DNA from: Pleomorphovibrio marinus
GTDB lineage: Bacteria > Bacteroidota > Bacteroidia > Cytophagales > Cyclobacteriaceae
Reading direction: 5' to 3'
Length of the DNA stretch: 64,000 nt
Assembly (NCBI RefSeq): GCF_003347495.1
Contig: NZ_QCXY01000003.1
Coordinates: 434,001-498,000 of the forward strand
Under the pieces are notes generated by a model. It was not told the DNA's origin, did not search any database, and saw only the letters and a list, made by a program, of their open reading frames with translations. This document shows, one piece after another, positions 46,962 through 56,245 of this stretch. Numbering within the stretch: position 1 is the stretch's first letter; every line of letters begins with the position of its first letter. Both the position numbers and the translations under genes were made by a program.

Positions 46962-49157
46962 CTACTTAACCTCCTGTTTTATTATATGTAAGGTATTGAT
47001 TTTTGGGTCTTGCACTGACTGAACAGAATGATATTTATCTGGCCAATGTACTATAATTTCAGTGATTGCAACTGCATCCCCCAACCCAAAATGGGCAATG
47101 GCCGGGGAGCTTTGGGTATTGATTCGTTGATGAAACTTTTTTATTGACCCCTCCACCGTTTGGGCAACAATTTCTATCTTAGCACCAATACCTTGATAGT
47201 TAGCGGTCTTTCCCTGAAGTCTCACCTGCACCCAAGAATGGTTGTTTTCTGTATGGTTTTTCAAAAACACCGGCACATGCTTTTCAAATTCAAAATAGCC
47301 TCCTTTAGTAGCCATTATATCCAATTTGCCGTTTTGATAAGTATCTACAAGCTGTATGGAATAGGAGTTCCCCAGAAAACCTACCGAAGCAACATTGCTA
47401 TTTGGTTCCAATTTAACCCCGTTGTTCTCTAGAATCACATTGGGTACCATTGTCTCTATATTTGAGTTGCCAGTTCCTACATAAAAATCGGGATACCCGT
47501 TATTGTCCAAGTCCCCAACTCCCACTCCCTGGCCCATTAAATTATAATCAATTCCCCATTCTAAGCTTTGGTCCTCAAACCTTCCCTTTCCATCGTTTAT
47601 GAAAAGCCTAGGTGAGGCCAATTCGTGGGTATTTTTAATCAAATGGTTGGCATAATACCCCAAACCTTGCTGCTGGATTTTCGGAAATACCAACAGATCC
47701 TCCAATCCATCCTGATTGACATCTACTGCCACACACTTATTGCTAAATACTGGATCGGATGCTCCTGCCGCATCGGGTACTTCCTCGAAAGACCATAATT
47801 TTCCATCCTCCTTACCATTATTGAGAAACAATCGGTTGTTTCCCCCCTCTATAGAAAGGTAAAGGTCCAAAAGACCATCATTATTGACATCTAACCACGC
47901 ACTACCCATTACCAATTCGGAAATCGGCAAACCATATTTTACACTTACTTCTTCAAAGGTACCGTCTCCCTTGTTTTCATATAATCTGCTAGGATGTGCA
48001 TTCCGGAAATACTTGGTCAAAGATTCATTGGCAATAAATATATCCAGGTGCCCATCATTGTTAAAGTCCACAAAATGCGCATGATTGCTTGGGAAAAAAT
48101 CCAATACGCCAGCACTGTGAGTGACATCTGAAAAAGTACCATCTCCGTTGTTTTTCAATAATGAATTGGGTTGATTACCGGAAGCGGACAAAGTGCCCCC
48201 CCGGGAAACAAACACATCCGGAAAACCATCGTTATCAAAATCTCCCTTTACAATGGAAATCCCTCCTATTAACCCCTCCAATTGGGCTTCTTTACTTTTA
48301 TAGCTGAACCCACCATCCTTATTTCCCTCCAAATAATAAAGTGGTGAATCAAATCCAATAGACCCATATATCACATCCAGATTACCGTCTCCGCTAAAAT
48401 CCTCTGCGCATAACCCTCCAATAAGTCCTATTCCTTTCCATCCTTTTTGCTTGGATTCATTTTTAAACTGCAAGCCGATTTGGATTGAATCTTCGGAATA
48501 ATCAGAAGCCAATGAACTTTTCTTTCCTTCCAGGTTACGAATTACTTCAATCATCCATTCCAGGTAGATATCCTCGGGAAAGTTTTGATTAAGTTTTCTA
48601 AATAATTCGAGTGATTTTTCAAGGTCTGATTTAGATGCATTGGTAAAAGTAAAATCCGCATTGAATTGAAAGGCATCCCAAAAACTCTCTTCCCCTTCTT
48701 TTTCGATGGCTTCAAAGAGATAGGTAAGGGCAATCAGGTTTTGGATAGGTTTATTTTCCAGGGTTATTTCCGATTCGTCATAGTTGAGAAACTCCATTAA
48801 TTGCCCAAGTTTATTCCTGGCTTCCTTATAATCACCTGAATAAACCAATTCAGTACCCAAATTAAAAAGATATTGAATCTTGTTTTCACCAAACACAGAA
48901 TCTTCAACTGCTTGATAAGCTTTTACCCGTTCCGAATTTAGAAAATAATATTTGTCGGCTACAGCATTTTTGAAGGCCTCATGGAAAATTTCCACCATTT
49001 TCCGAGTTTCCTTTGGGAGAGAATTTTTATCGATTTTGTCAAAATCCAGTTTTCCTTTAGAAATGTCAACTGGGTTTTGAGGCTTACAACTTGTCCACAA
49101 AAAAAACCAGATCGATATGAAAACCATAAACTTGGGAATTCTACTTTTTGGATGCAT
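46962..49157 (-). CDS. VCBS / ASPIC-UnbV (CRTAC1-type) lipoprotein
   Basis: The 731-residue lipoprotein (LWTSC, Cys24) has a helical, TPR-like N-terminal part (about 30-235), then FG-GAP/VCBS repeats with calcium loops such as DFNNDGHLDIFIAN, DVNNDGLLDLYLS and DLDNNGYPDFYVG, and a C-terminal ASPIC/UnbV domain (GAKIEIVAQ ... IVHWPDKY). Its relatives accompany SusC/SusD genes in many Cytophagales. The gene leads a three-gene operon divergent from the sigma/FecR/SusCD operon and is a paralogue of the protein at 58388-60739. Confidence 0.92.
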   Translation of the reverse strand: MHPKSRIPKFMVFISIWFFLWTSCKPQNPVDISKGKLDFDKIDKNSLPKETRKMVEIFHEAFKNAVADKYYFLNSERVKAYQAVEDSVFGENKIQYLFNLGTELVYSGDYKEARNKLGQLMEFLNYDESEITLENKPIQNLIALTYLFEAIEKEGEESFWDAFQFNADFTFTNASKSDLEKSLELFRKLNQNFPEDIYLEWMIEVIRNLEGKKSSLASDYSEDSIQIGLQFKNESKQKGWKGIGLIGGLCAEDFSGDGNLDVIYGSIGFDSPLYYLEGNKDGGFSYKSKEAQLEGLIGGISIVKGDFDNDGFPDVFVSRGGTLSASGNQPNSLLKNNGDGTFSDVTHSAGVLDFFPSNHAHFVDFNNDGHLDIFIANESLTKYFRNAHPSRLYENKGDGTFEEVSVKYGLPISELVMGSAWLDVNNDGLLDLYLSIEGGNNRLFLNNGKEDGKLWSFEEVPDAAGASDPVFSNKCVAVDVNQDGLEDLLVFPKIQQQGLGYYANHLIKNTHELASPRLFINDGKGRFEDQSLEWGIDYNLMGQGVGVGDLDNNGYPDFYVGTGNSNIETMVPNVILENNGVKLEPNSNVASVGFLGNSYSIQLVDTYQNGKLDIMATKGGYFEFEKHVPVFLKNHTENNHSWVQVRLQGKTANYQGIGAKIEIVAQTVEGSIKKFHQRINTQSSPAIAHFGLGDAVAITEIIVHWPDKYHSVQSVQDPKINTLHIIKQEVK

Positions 49158-49335
49158 TGGTTTTAAAAGCTATCGAGGGATTACAAATAAAGGTCAATTA
49201 TTCTTATTTCAAATAATTTTTTAGCTGATTTCAGCGATAACAAAAAAAAGGCGGTTTTTTTTGAGAAACAAAGAAATACTTTCTAACTTTTAACCCAAAT
49301 AACAAATAGTATATCATCTACTTTTAAAGTATGAT

Positions 49336-49893
49336 GTGCGCATAACAAAGCTTACATACTGCCCAAAAGACCTGGTTCTAATGTTGAAAGAAGGAGACGA
49401 AAAGGCCTTCAGTCAACTGTATGATCAATTTTATTCCCCAATGTTCTGCTTTGCAAAAAAATATCTCCATGATGAAGATATGGTGCGGGATGTTCTCCAG
49501 GATGTTTTTATTAAGATCTGGCAGAAAAGGGAAACCTTGGATCCTGATTTATCCTTTCAAAATTTTTTGTTCACCCTTTTAAAAAACCAATTGCTCAATA
49601 CCATAAGGAAAAGGGACAGAGAGATTCTGCGGCTGGCAAAAGCTTTTGAAAATTCAGGTGAATTGATCAATTTCACGGACTTTTATTATAGGAAGAATCA
49701 TTTTCTGGAAGTTTTTGAAAAAGGCATCAATGAGATGCCTGAAAAAAAGAAGCTGATTTTTAAAATGCACAACATCCAGGGGTTTTCATCCCAAGAAATT
49801 GCAGGAAGTCTCGGTCTCTCCGTAAATACAGTGAAATCACAAATCACAAAAGCCAATATTTTTTTAAAAGATTACATAAAGAAGTTTCTTTAA
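49336..49893 (+). CDS. ECF-type RNA polymerase sigma factor
   Basis: The 185-residue protein begins with a GTG (no ATG fits as well) and has a region 2 (FSQLYDQFYSPMFCFAKKY, then VLQDVFIKIWQK) and a region 4 helix-turn-helix (IQGFSSQEIAGSLGLSVNTV). It resembles the FecI-type sigma factors encoded with FecR and SusC in Bacteroidota. It should be held inactive by the FecR protein encoded next and direct transcription of the SusC/SusD operon when the transporter signals. The next gene starts about 130 bases later. Confidence 0.93.
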   Translation: MRITKLTYCPKDLVLMLKEGDEKAFSQLYDQFYSPMFCFAKKYLHDEDMVRDVLQDVFIKIWQKRETLDPDLSFQNFLFTLLKNQLLNTIRKRDREILRLAKAFENSGELINFTDFYYRKNHFLEVFEKGINEMPEKKKLIFKMHNIQGFSSQEIAGSLGLSVNTVKSQITKANIFLKDYIKKFL

Positions 49894-50026
49894 ATTAGGT
49901 AGCCGGATCAAATGCTGGATTTTCCTTTCAGGAAAAATTTGCAGTAAAAATAATTTTTTTTACCTCCTGTAATACCTAGACCATCTTGTGGTGTAATAGT
50001 AATATGTAACGAAAATTTTTCGACAG

Positions 50027-51070
50027 GTGACAGAACATCAAGAGAAAATATTTGAAAAATATCTAATTGGAAAATGTTCTCCCAAAGAACTGGAAGAATT
50101 ATTTTATTGGTTCAAAACCAAGGAAGGTGAGGCCTTCTTAATGAACGCAATGGATAGGGATTATCCGCTATTCGAGCAATTGGTAGAATCCAATTATTCT
50201 GACCCAACTCACTCAGAGAAACATAAATTCAATTTATGGCTTAATGTTCTTTCTCAAGTCCCACCCTCAAAAGATCCCCAGAATAAATTAATCAAGTCTA
50301 AAAGGGTCGGGAAAAAATCCATTAATCTCCCATTTAAGGTTGCAGCAGTGTTTCTTTGCTTTTTAGTTGCCGCAATTTCCATCTACAGTGTTTTTTTTAG
50401 CTATGATCAGTACCAAACGGGCTACGGTCAAAAAAAGGAAATCACATTAAGTGACGGCTCCCAATTAACCTTAAATGGTAATTCAACCATTCGGTTTTCC
50501 CGGGATTGGAAAGTCAAGGGAAAGCGAGAGCTTTGGCTCGATGGAGAAGCATTTTTTAACGTAAATAAAGTGGAAGGAGATTTACCTTTTCAGGTTTATA
50601 CTTCGGACAACTTACAAATAGAGGTTTTGGGAACACAATTCAACGTGGCAAAAAGAAAAGGAAAAACCCAAATTGTACTTAATTCCGGAAGTCTCGCGGT
50701 AAATTTTTCCACCCTTATTGAAGATTATCAATCCAAAAAGAATATCAACAGACAAATTCTGGTACCAGGTGAGTTGCTGGAATTCGATGAGGCAACAAGG
50801 AACTTTAACCATATGAAGGTGATACCTGAAAATTATTCCTCCTGGAAAGAAGGTAAAATTGTTTTGAGTGATACCAAGTTTAAAGATTTTCTACTGATGA
50901 TAGAGGAAACTTACGGTGTGGAAATTCAAGTCAATAATCAGGGATTATGGGAAGAAAAGTTTAACGGTTCCATTCCAACCACAAACATTGACGCCATTTT
51001 CCATAGCTTATCTCTGCTTATTGGAGTGGAAATAGAAAAAATAGATCACAAACTATATGAAATCAATTAG
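50027..51070 (+). CDS. FecR-type anti-sigma factor
   Basis: The 347-residue protein starts at a GTG, with a cytoplasmic anti-sigma part (about 1-95), one membrane span (about 104-124), a FecR domain (KKEITLSDGSQLTLNGNSTI, then VLGTQFNVAKRKGK) and a C-terminal DUF4974-type secretin-like region (KFKDFLLMIEETYGVEIQV). Signals from the SusC STN domain are relayed through it to the sigma factor encoded before it. The SusC gene follows after 23 bases. Confidence 0.93.
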   Translation: MTEHQEKIFEKYLIGKCSPKELEELFYWFKTKEGEAFLMNAMDRDYPLFEQLVESNYSDPTHSEKHKFNLWLNVLSQVPPSKDPQNKLIKSKRVGKKSINLPFKVAAVFLCFLVAAISIYSVFFSYDQYQTGYGQKKEITLSDGSQLTLNGNSTIRFSRDWKVKGKRELWLDGEAFFNVNKVEGDLPFQVYTSDNLQIEVLGTQFNVAKRKGKTQIVLNSGSLAVNFSTLIEDYQSKKNINRQILVPGELLEFDEATRNFNHMKVIPENYSSWKEGKIVLSDTKFKDFLLMIEETYGVEIQVNNQGLWEEKFNGSIPTTNIDAIFHSLSLLIGVEIEKIDHKLYEIN

Positions 51071-51093
51071 TAAAAATCCAAAATATAAATGAT

Positions 51094-54000
51094 ATGAAAA
51101 ACAAAATACCAATTTTAACCTTAATCATTGGGTTGCTCTTTTGGCTACAAATGCCATTGTTAACGGCACAAAGCCTAATGGCTTCCAATAGCCTGGCCTC
51201 CATGCAAGGAGGTCCAAGTCAGGAAAAAGTAAAGACTTTGGAAAGTGTATTGGCAGATGTGGAGGAGAAATATAAAGTTTCTTTTCTTTATCATTCCAAT
51301 ATCACCCAAGAAGTCCTTTCGAATCTTTCTGGTACTGAGTACAGTTCATTGGAAAAGGAGCTGGAAGGGGTTCTTTCTCCAAATGGTTTCCAATTCCAAA
51401 AGATAGAAGAGGACTTTTTTGTGGTGAAGAAAGCAAAGGTCAACCGATCTATTGAAAACAAAGACCTACCAGCCGAAAGGACTGTTCCCAAGGAAAGATC
51501 GGCCACAGAATCCATACATTCCGTAGTAAGGAATTTTAACCCCTTACCTCAATTTACAGTAAGGGGGACAGTGGTTTCTTCAGATGATAATGAGACCATA
51601 CCTGGAGTGAATGTTTTGGTCAAAGGAACCAATATTGGGACGGTCACAAATGTGGACGGAGAATATTCGATTACCGCCCCAGATGGTAATGCAACTTTGG
51701 TTTTCTCCTATGTGGGCTTTAAGAGACAGGAGGTAAGTATTAATAACCGAACTAACATAGACATTTCATTGGAAAGTGATATGCAAGATCTTCAGGATGT
51801 GGTTGTGGTAGGTTATGGGTCAGTAAGAAAAAGTGATCTTACTGGTTCGGTCGCATCTGTTTCTGAAAGAGAGATAAAAGAGGTTCCTGTCGCCTCATTG
51901 GATCATGCCCTTCAAGGTAGGGCACCAGGTGTTCAAGTAACGCAAAATAATGCTGCTCCCGGAGGAAGTGTTTCTGTGAGAGTACGTGGAGGGAATTCAG
52001 TGGTAAGCGGTAATGAGCCCTTATATGTAATTGACGGCTTTCCTATTTATCCCAATGACCAAAACTTCAACGTTGGTGGGTTTGGACAAAGGGCCGGCGG
52101 AAGTGCTTTGAGCGCCATCAACCCTAATGATATTGAATCCATAGAAATCCTTAAAGACGCTTCGGCAACAGCAATTTATGGTTCAAGAGGTGCTAATGGA
52201 GTTGTATTGATAACTACAAAGTCAGGGAAAGAAGGTGCGGTACAAGTAACCTATGATGCTTATTATGGGATACAAACACCTGCTCGTAGAATTCCGGTAT
52301 TGAATGCCAGAGAATTCGCGGAAATATTCAATGAGGCAGAAATAAATGCCGGATTTAACCCCCTTTTCGGTGCAGGAGATCCCAATTTTCCTGACCCATC
52401 CATGTTAGGCGAAGGGACTAACTGGCAAGATGAGATATTCCGTGATGCGGTAATGCAAAACCATCAACTAACTTTCTCGGGGGGTTCAGAAGCTACTCGG
52501 TATTCTTTATCAACGAATTATTTTGATCAGGAAGGAATAGTCTTGGGCTCAAGATTTCAACGGGGCTCTATTCGCTTAAACATTGACTCGAAGGTAAATG
52601 AGCGATTGAATGTAGGGGTAAGAATGACCTACAACAAGGTATATGATAATGGTGCATCTGCATCATTTGATGGGGGGCTAAGTGGAGATGCCATTACCAA
52701 TGCGGTTACCTTCCCTCCTATTGACAACATTCGTCGCCCAGATGGTTCCTACCAATTGACCAGTAGTATTTTGGCTGCGGGCAGAGGAAGTACAAATTTG
52801 CAAAACCCGGTTGGTTTGGTAAATGGCTATAAGGATTTGCGTATTCAAGACCGGTTATTGGCCAATGTCTTCGCTGAATATGAGATTTTGCCCCAGCTTA
52901 AATTCAGGTTCAGCTTAGGAACGGACCTATTCAGTGCCACTGGAAATGTATATAGAGACAGAGAAGGCTCCGAGGCAGGAAGGGCATCAGGGGGAATTGC
53001 TTCCAAGTCCTACAGAAACATCACTAACTGGTTAAATGAAAATATCCTTTCTTACAATACCACTATAAATGACATACACAGGTTTGATATTGTAGCAGGT
53101 TTTACCTACCAGGAAGAGGTGATGCGGGGTTTTAGTGCCAGTGCAAGGAATTTTGTGAATGACATCGTCATGGATCACAACCTAGGTACAGGTGCGGAAT
53201 TTTTGAGACCGGGTTCATTTCAAAATGGCTGGAACATCGCCTCCCTCCTCAGCAGAATAAACTATACCCTCATGGACCGTTACCTTTTCACAATAACTGG
53301 AAGAAGGGATGGTAGCTCGAGATTTGGTGCCAATAACAAATGGGCGAATTTCCCATCCGTGGCATTTGCCTGGAGGACCATAGAAGAACCTTTTATGCAA
53401 ACCCAGAACTTATTTTCTGACCTGAAATTGAGAACAAGCTGGGGGGTGACTGGAAATCAGGAAATCGGAAACTATAGGTCTTTGGCAAGATTGCAAAACC
53501 AAAATTATGTGTTCAACAACAACTTTGTGGTAGGCCTAGGAACAGATGGTGTACCCAACCCGGACCTAAGGTGGGAAACCACAGCGATGACAAATTTCGG
53601 GTTGGATTTTTCCTTCCTTGACAATCGATTAAGGTTTACATTTGATGGCTACTACAACAAAACTACTGACTTGCTTCTCAATGTAACCTTACCTACCACA
53701 ACAGGAGCCACCAATGCACTTCAAAATGTGGGTAGCCTTGAAAACAAGGGACTTGAATTTGCTGTTGGATATGATGTTTTTGACAGAGATTTCGTTTGGA
53801 CCATTGATGGTAATATTTCAGGAAACAGAAATCAAATTTTGGATATTGGGCCTCTACAGCCCTTCCAAATCGGTGGAAACGTCAGTGCCCACTTAAGTTC
53901 CGCAGGCAGTTGGATAATACCTGGACAACCTATAGGAGTTTGGTTTGACCTTGAATATGATGGGGTCTATCAGCCCAATGATTTCAATCCCGACGGAACA

Positions 54001-54612
54001 CCAGCCGAAGGAGTTGTACTGAGATTGGGTAATGAGCAACCCGGATGGGCCAGATATGTGGATCAAAATGGTGATGGAGTAATAGATGCGAACGACAGGA
54101 CAATCATTGGCGATCCTACTCCAAATTTCTTTTATGGCATCAATAATAGAATGGCCTATAAAGGTTTGGAATTGACCTTTTTCTTTCAAGGCGTGTATGG
54201 AAATAATATTAAAAACTCACAAAGGTTCGAAATAGCTAACGGAAACCCTGGTTCAAACCTCAGCAGACACTATGCAGAAAACCGATGGTCTGAAAGCAAC
54301 CCCGATGGAACACTTCCTCTTGCAAGGTTTGAAGGCAATGGGACAGTAAACAACTCCTCCATCAACATAGAAAATGGCTCTTTCCTCCGGTTGCGAAATG
54401 TGATGTTAGCTTACAACATTCCTGCCTCGGCTACTTTCTTACGAAATGCTAGGGTTTATATCAGTGGACAAAACATTTTCACCATTACTAATTACACTGG
54501 ATTTGATCCGGAAGTAAATGTACTGGGACAGAATAACGTAAACCTTGGAAATGATTATGGTGCTTTTCCAAGAGCAAGGACATTTATGTTGGGTGCCTCC
54601 ATTGGGTTTTAA
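51094..54612 (+). CDS. SusC/RagA-type TonB-dependent transporter with STN domain
   Basis: The 1172-residue protein has a signal peptide (ending LLTAQS), an STN domain (about 45-115, SVLADVEEKYKVSFLYHSN) that talks to FecR, a carboxypeptidase-regulatory-like domain (TVRGTVVSSDDNETIPGVNV), the SusC plug beginning DVVVVGYGSVRKSDLTGSV, and a large barrel ending MLGASIGF. With SusD it imports oligosaccharides through the outer membrane using TonB energy. The STN domain and the adjacent FecR and sigma genes show that uptake also triggers its own transcription. Confidence 0.96.
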   Translation: MKNKIPILTLIIGLLFWLQMPLLTAQSLMASNSLASMQGGPSQEKVKTLESVLADVEEKYKVSFLYHSNITQEVLSNLSGTEYSSLEKELEGVLSPNGFQFQKIEEDFFVVKKAKVNRSIENKDLPAERTVPKERSATESIHSVVRNFNPLPQFTVRGTVVSSDDNETIPGVNVLVKGTNIGTVTNVDGEYSITAPDGNATLVFSYVGFKRQEVSINNRTNIDISLESDMQDLQDVVVVGYGSVRKSDLTGSVASVSEREIKEVPVASLDHALQGRAPGVQVTQNNAAPGGSVSVRVRGGNSVVSGNEPLYVIDGFPIYPNDQNFNVGGFGQRAGGSALSAINPNDIESIEILKDASATAIYGSRGANGVVLITTKSGKEGAVQVTYDAYYGIQTPARRIPVLNAREFAEIFNEAEINAGFNPLFGAGDPNFPDPSMLGEGTNWQDEIFRDAVMQNHQLTFSGGSEATRYSLSTNYFDQEGIVLGSRFQRGSIRLNIDSKVNERLNVGVRMTYNKVYDNGASASFDGGLSGDAITNAVTFPPIDNIRRPDGSYQLTSSILAAGRGSTNLQNPVGLVNGYKDLRIQDRLLANVFAEYEILPQLKFRFSLGTDLFSATGNVYRDREGSEAGRASGGIASKSYRNITNWLNENILSYNTTINDIHRFDIVAGFTYQEEVMRGFSASARNFVNDIVMDHNLGTGAEFLRPGSFQNGWNIASLLSRINYTLMDRYLFTITGRRDGSSRFGANNKWANFPSVAFAWRTIEEPFMQTQNLFSDLKLRTSWGVTGNQEIGNYRSLARLQNQNYVFNNNFVVGLGTDGVPNPDLRWETTAMTNFGLDFSFLDNRLRFTFDGYYNKTTDLLLNVTLPTTTGATNALQNVGSLENKGLEFAVGYDVFDRDFVWTIDGNISGNRNQILDIGPLQPFQIGGNVSAHLSSAGSWIIPGQPIGVWFDLEYDGVYQPNDFNPDGTPAEGVVLRLGNEQPGWARYVDQNGDGVIDANDRTIIGDPTPNFFYGINNRMAYKGLELTFFFQGVYGNNIKNSQRFEIANGNPGSNLSRHYAENRWSESNPDGTLPLARFEGNGTVNNSSINIENGSFLRLRNVMLAYNIPASATFLRNARVYISGQNIFTITNYTGFDPEVNVLGQNNVNLGNDYGAFPRARTFMLGASIGF

Positions 54613-54692
54613 TTTTACATCACTAACTTTATCAACAGGTTGAAAACAAAATAAAATGCAATCAAGTTGTTGACTTATAACTATTAAAAGCT

Positions 54693-56171
54693 ATGAAATT
54701 AAGCAATTATATAATTATTGGATTGTTTACAGGCATGCTGACAATGATTACTTTGTCCTGCGGTGAAGGTCTATTGGAGGAAGTTCCATATGATTTCATC
54801 TCCCCTGAGCAATTCTACAACAACGAAACGGATGCGTTGGCCGCTGTAAATGCGGTCTATGACGTTCTCCAATCAGGAAGAGGAGTTTGGGTGGATGAGT
54901 TATACGGTAGAACCATTTATGTGGTTCAATGGTCCCCAACCGTGGCGCAGTTTGGCTATGACCAATTTATGCAGTGGAACTTCCAGATTGACGATGGAAT
55001 GATCAGATCGATATGGATGGGTTCCTATAGAGGAATTAACAGAGCCAATGCGGTAATTTCGCGTGTACCTGAAATAGACATGGATGAAAATTTAAAAGCA
55101 CGTATTGTACATGAAGCTAAATTCCTTCGTGCATTTTACTATTTTCTTCTGGTCAGTCATTTTGGTGATGTTCCGAACATAGAAGAAGAAACTTTAGGTT
55201 TAACGGGTGCAGCGTATACGGCAACTAATGCAGGGACTGAAGCGGAAATTTGGCAACTAATAGAAAGTGATTTGATCGATGCAGAGGGTGTTTTGCCTGA
55301 AACTTATTCTGATGCTGACAAAGGCAGGGCCACAAAAGGTGCAGCTATGGCGTTGTTGGCTAAGACCTACTTGCAGCAACGAAAATGGCAGGAAGCTGCT
55401 GACAAATCAATGGAAGTCATACAAAGTGGAAACTATGATTTGTTTAACGATTATATCGATAACTTCAGATTAGAAACTGAAAATGGCATCGAACATATTT
55501 TCTCCGTTCAATATACAGATGGAGTGGGTGAAGGATCTATGGCAGGCGCTTTTACAGGCAGGTCCGGTCACGTCAATCCAGGATGGTCCTCTGTGGTCGG
55601 AGAACCGGAATTTTTTGACACATTCGACCCAGACGATGAAAGGATTGAAGGCACATTCCTCACCGAATTTGTGAACAATGACGGTGTAACAATCCGCTAC
55701 AATCCGGAAGGGGGCGCCAATACCTTTAATCGACCCAATTGGAGAAAAATGAACCTTTGTGAATGTTCCCTTGCAGCTGAAGATTGGCCCCATAATTTCA
55801 ACATTATCCGATTTGCAGACGTGTTGCTAATGCATTCAGAAGCCGTGGCAATGGGCGCCAATTCCTCCCAGGATGCCTATTATGGTATCAACAGGGTGAG
55901 GGAAAGAGCCGGCCTACAACCCATATCCGGCATCACCGGACAGGAATTGATCAACGCCATTCTCTGGGAAAGGTTTTGGGAACTGGCTTTTGAAGGAACT
56001 GGATTATTGGATCTCTGGAGACAAAACGTACTGGATGACCAGGCCTTGATTGATCAATTTGTGAACCCTCAGGGTAGAGGGAATATTCAACTTCCAAGGC
56101 ATTATAAATTCCCTATTCCTTTGGCGGAAATTGACCTGAACCAAAACCTGACCCAAAACCCAGGTTATTGA
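54693..56171 (+). CDS. SusD/RagB-type glycan-binding lipoprotein
   Basis: The 492-residue lipoprotein (ITLSC, Cys23) has the SusD pattern: a TPR-like helical scaffold, ARIVHEAKFLRAFYYFLLVS, a YYGINRVRERAG segment and LWERFWELAFEG near the C terminus. It caps the SusC barrel and captures the substrate. It follows SusC after 80 bases and is the last gene before a terminator, so the GH50-like gene may be transcribed separately or by readthrough. Confidence 0.95.
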   Translation: MKLSNYIIIGLFTGMLTMITLSCGEGLLEEVPYDFISPEQFYNNETDALAAVNAVYDVLQSGRGVWVDELYGRTIYVVQWSPTVAQFGYDQFMQWNFQIDDGMIRSIWMGSYRGINRANAVISRVPEIDMDENLKARIVHEAKFLRAFYYFLLVSHFGDVPNIEEETLGLTGAAYTATNAGTEAEIWQLIESDLIDAEGVLPETYSDADKGRATKGAAMALLAKTYLQQRKWQEAADKSMEVIQSGNYDLFNDYIDNFRLETENGIEHIFSVQYTDGVGEGSMAGAFTGRSGHVNPGWSSVVGEPEFFDTFDPDDERIEGTFLTEFVNNDGVTIRYNPEGGANTFNRPNWRKMNLCECSLAAEDWPHNFNIIRFADVLLMHSEAVAMGANSSQDAYYGINRVRERAGLQPISGITGQELINAILWERFWELAFEGTGLLDLWRQNVLDDQALIDQFVNPQGRGNIQLPRHYKFPIPLAEIDLNQNLTQNPGY

Positions 56172-56198
56172 TATAGTTCAGATCATATATATTTAACC

Positions 56199-56229
56199 AA
56201 AAAAAACCGTCAAATTTTGGCGGTTTTTT
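56199..56229 (+). terminator. Terminator after susD-like gene
   Basis: AAAAAACCGTCAAA pairs with TTTTGGCGGTTTTTTT, a G/C-poor but clear hairpin with an A-run before and a T-run after. It lies 27 bases after the SusD stop and 17 bases before the GH50-like gene. Confidence 0.85.
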
Positions 56230-56245
56230 TCTACTACTAAAACGA

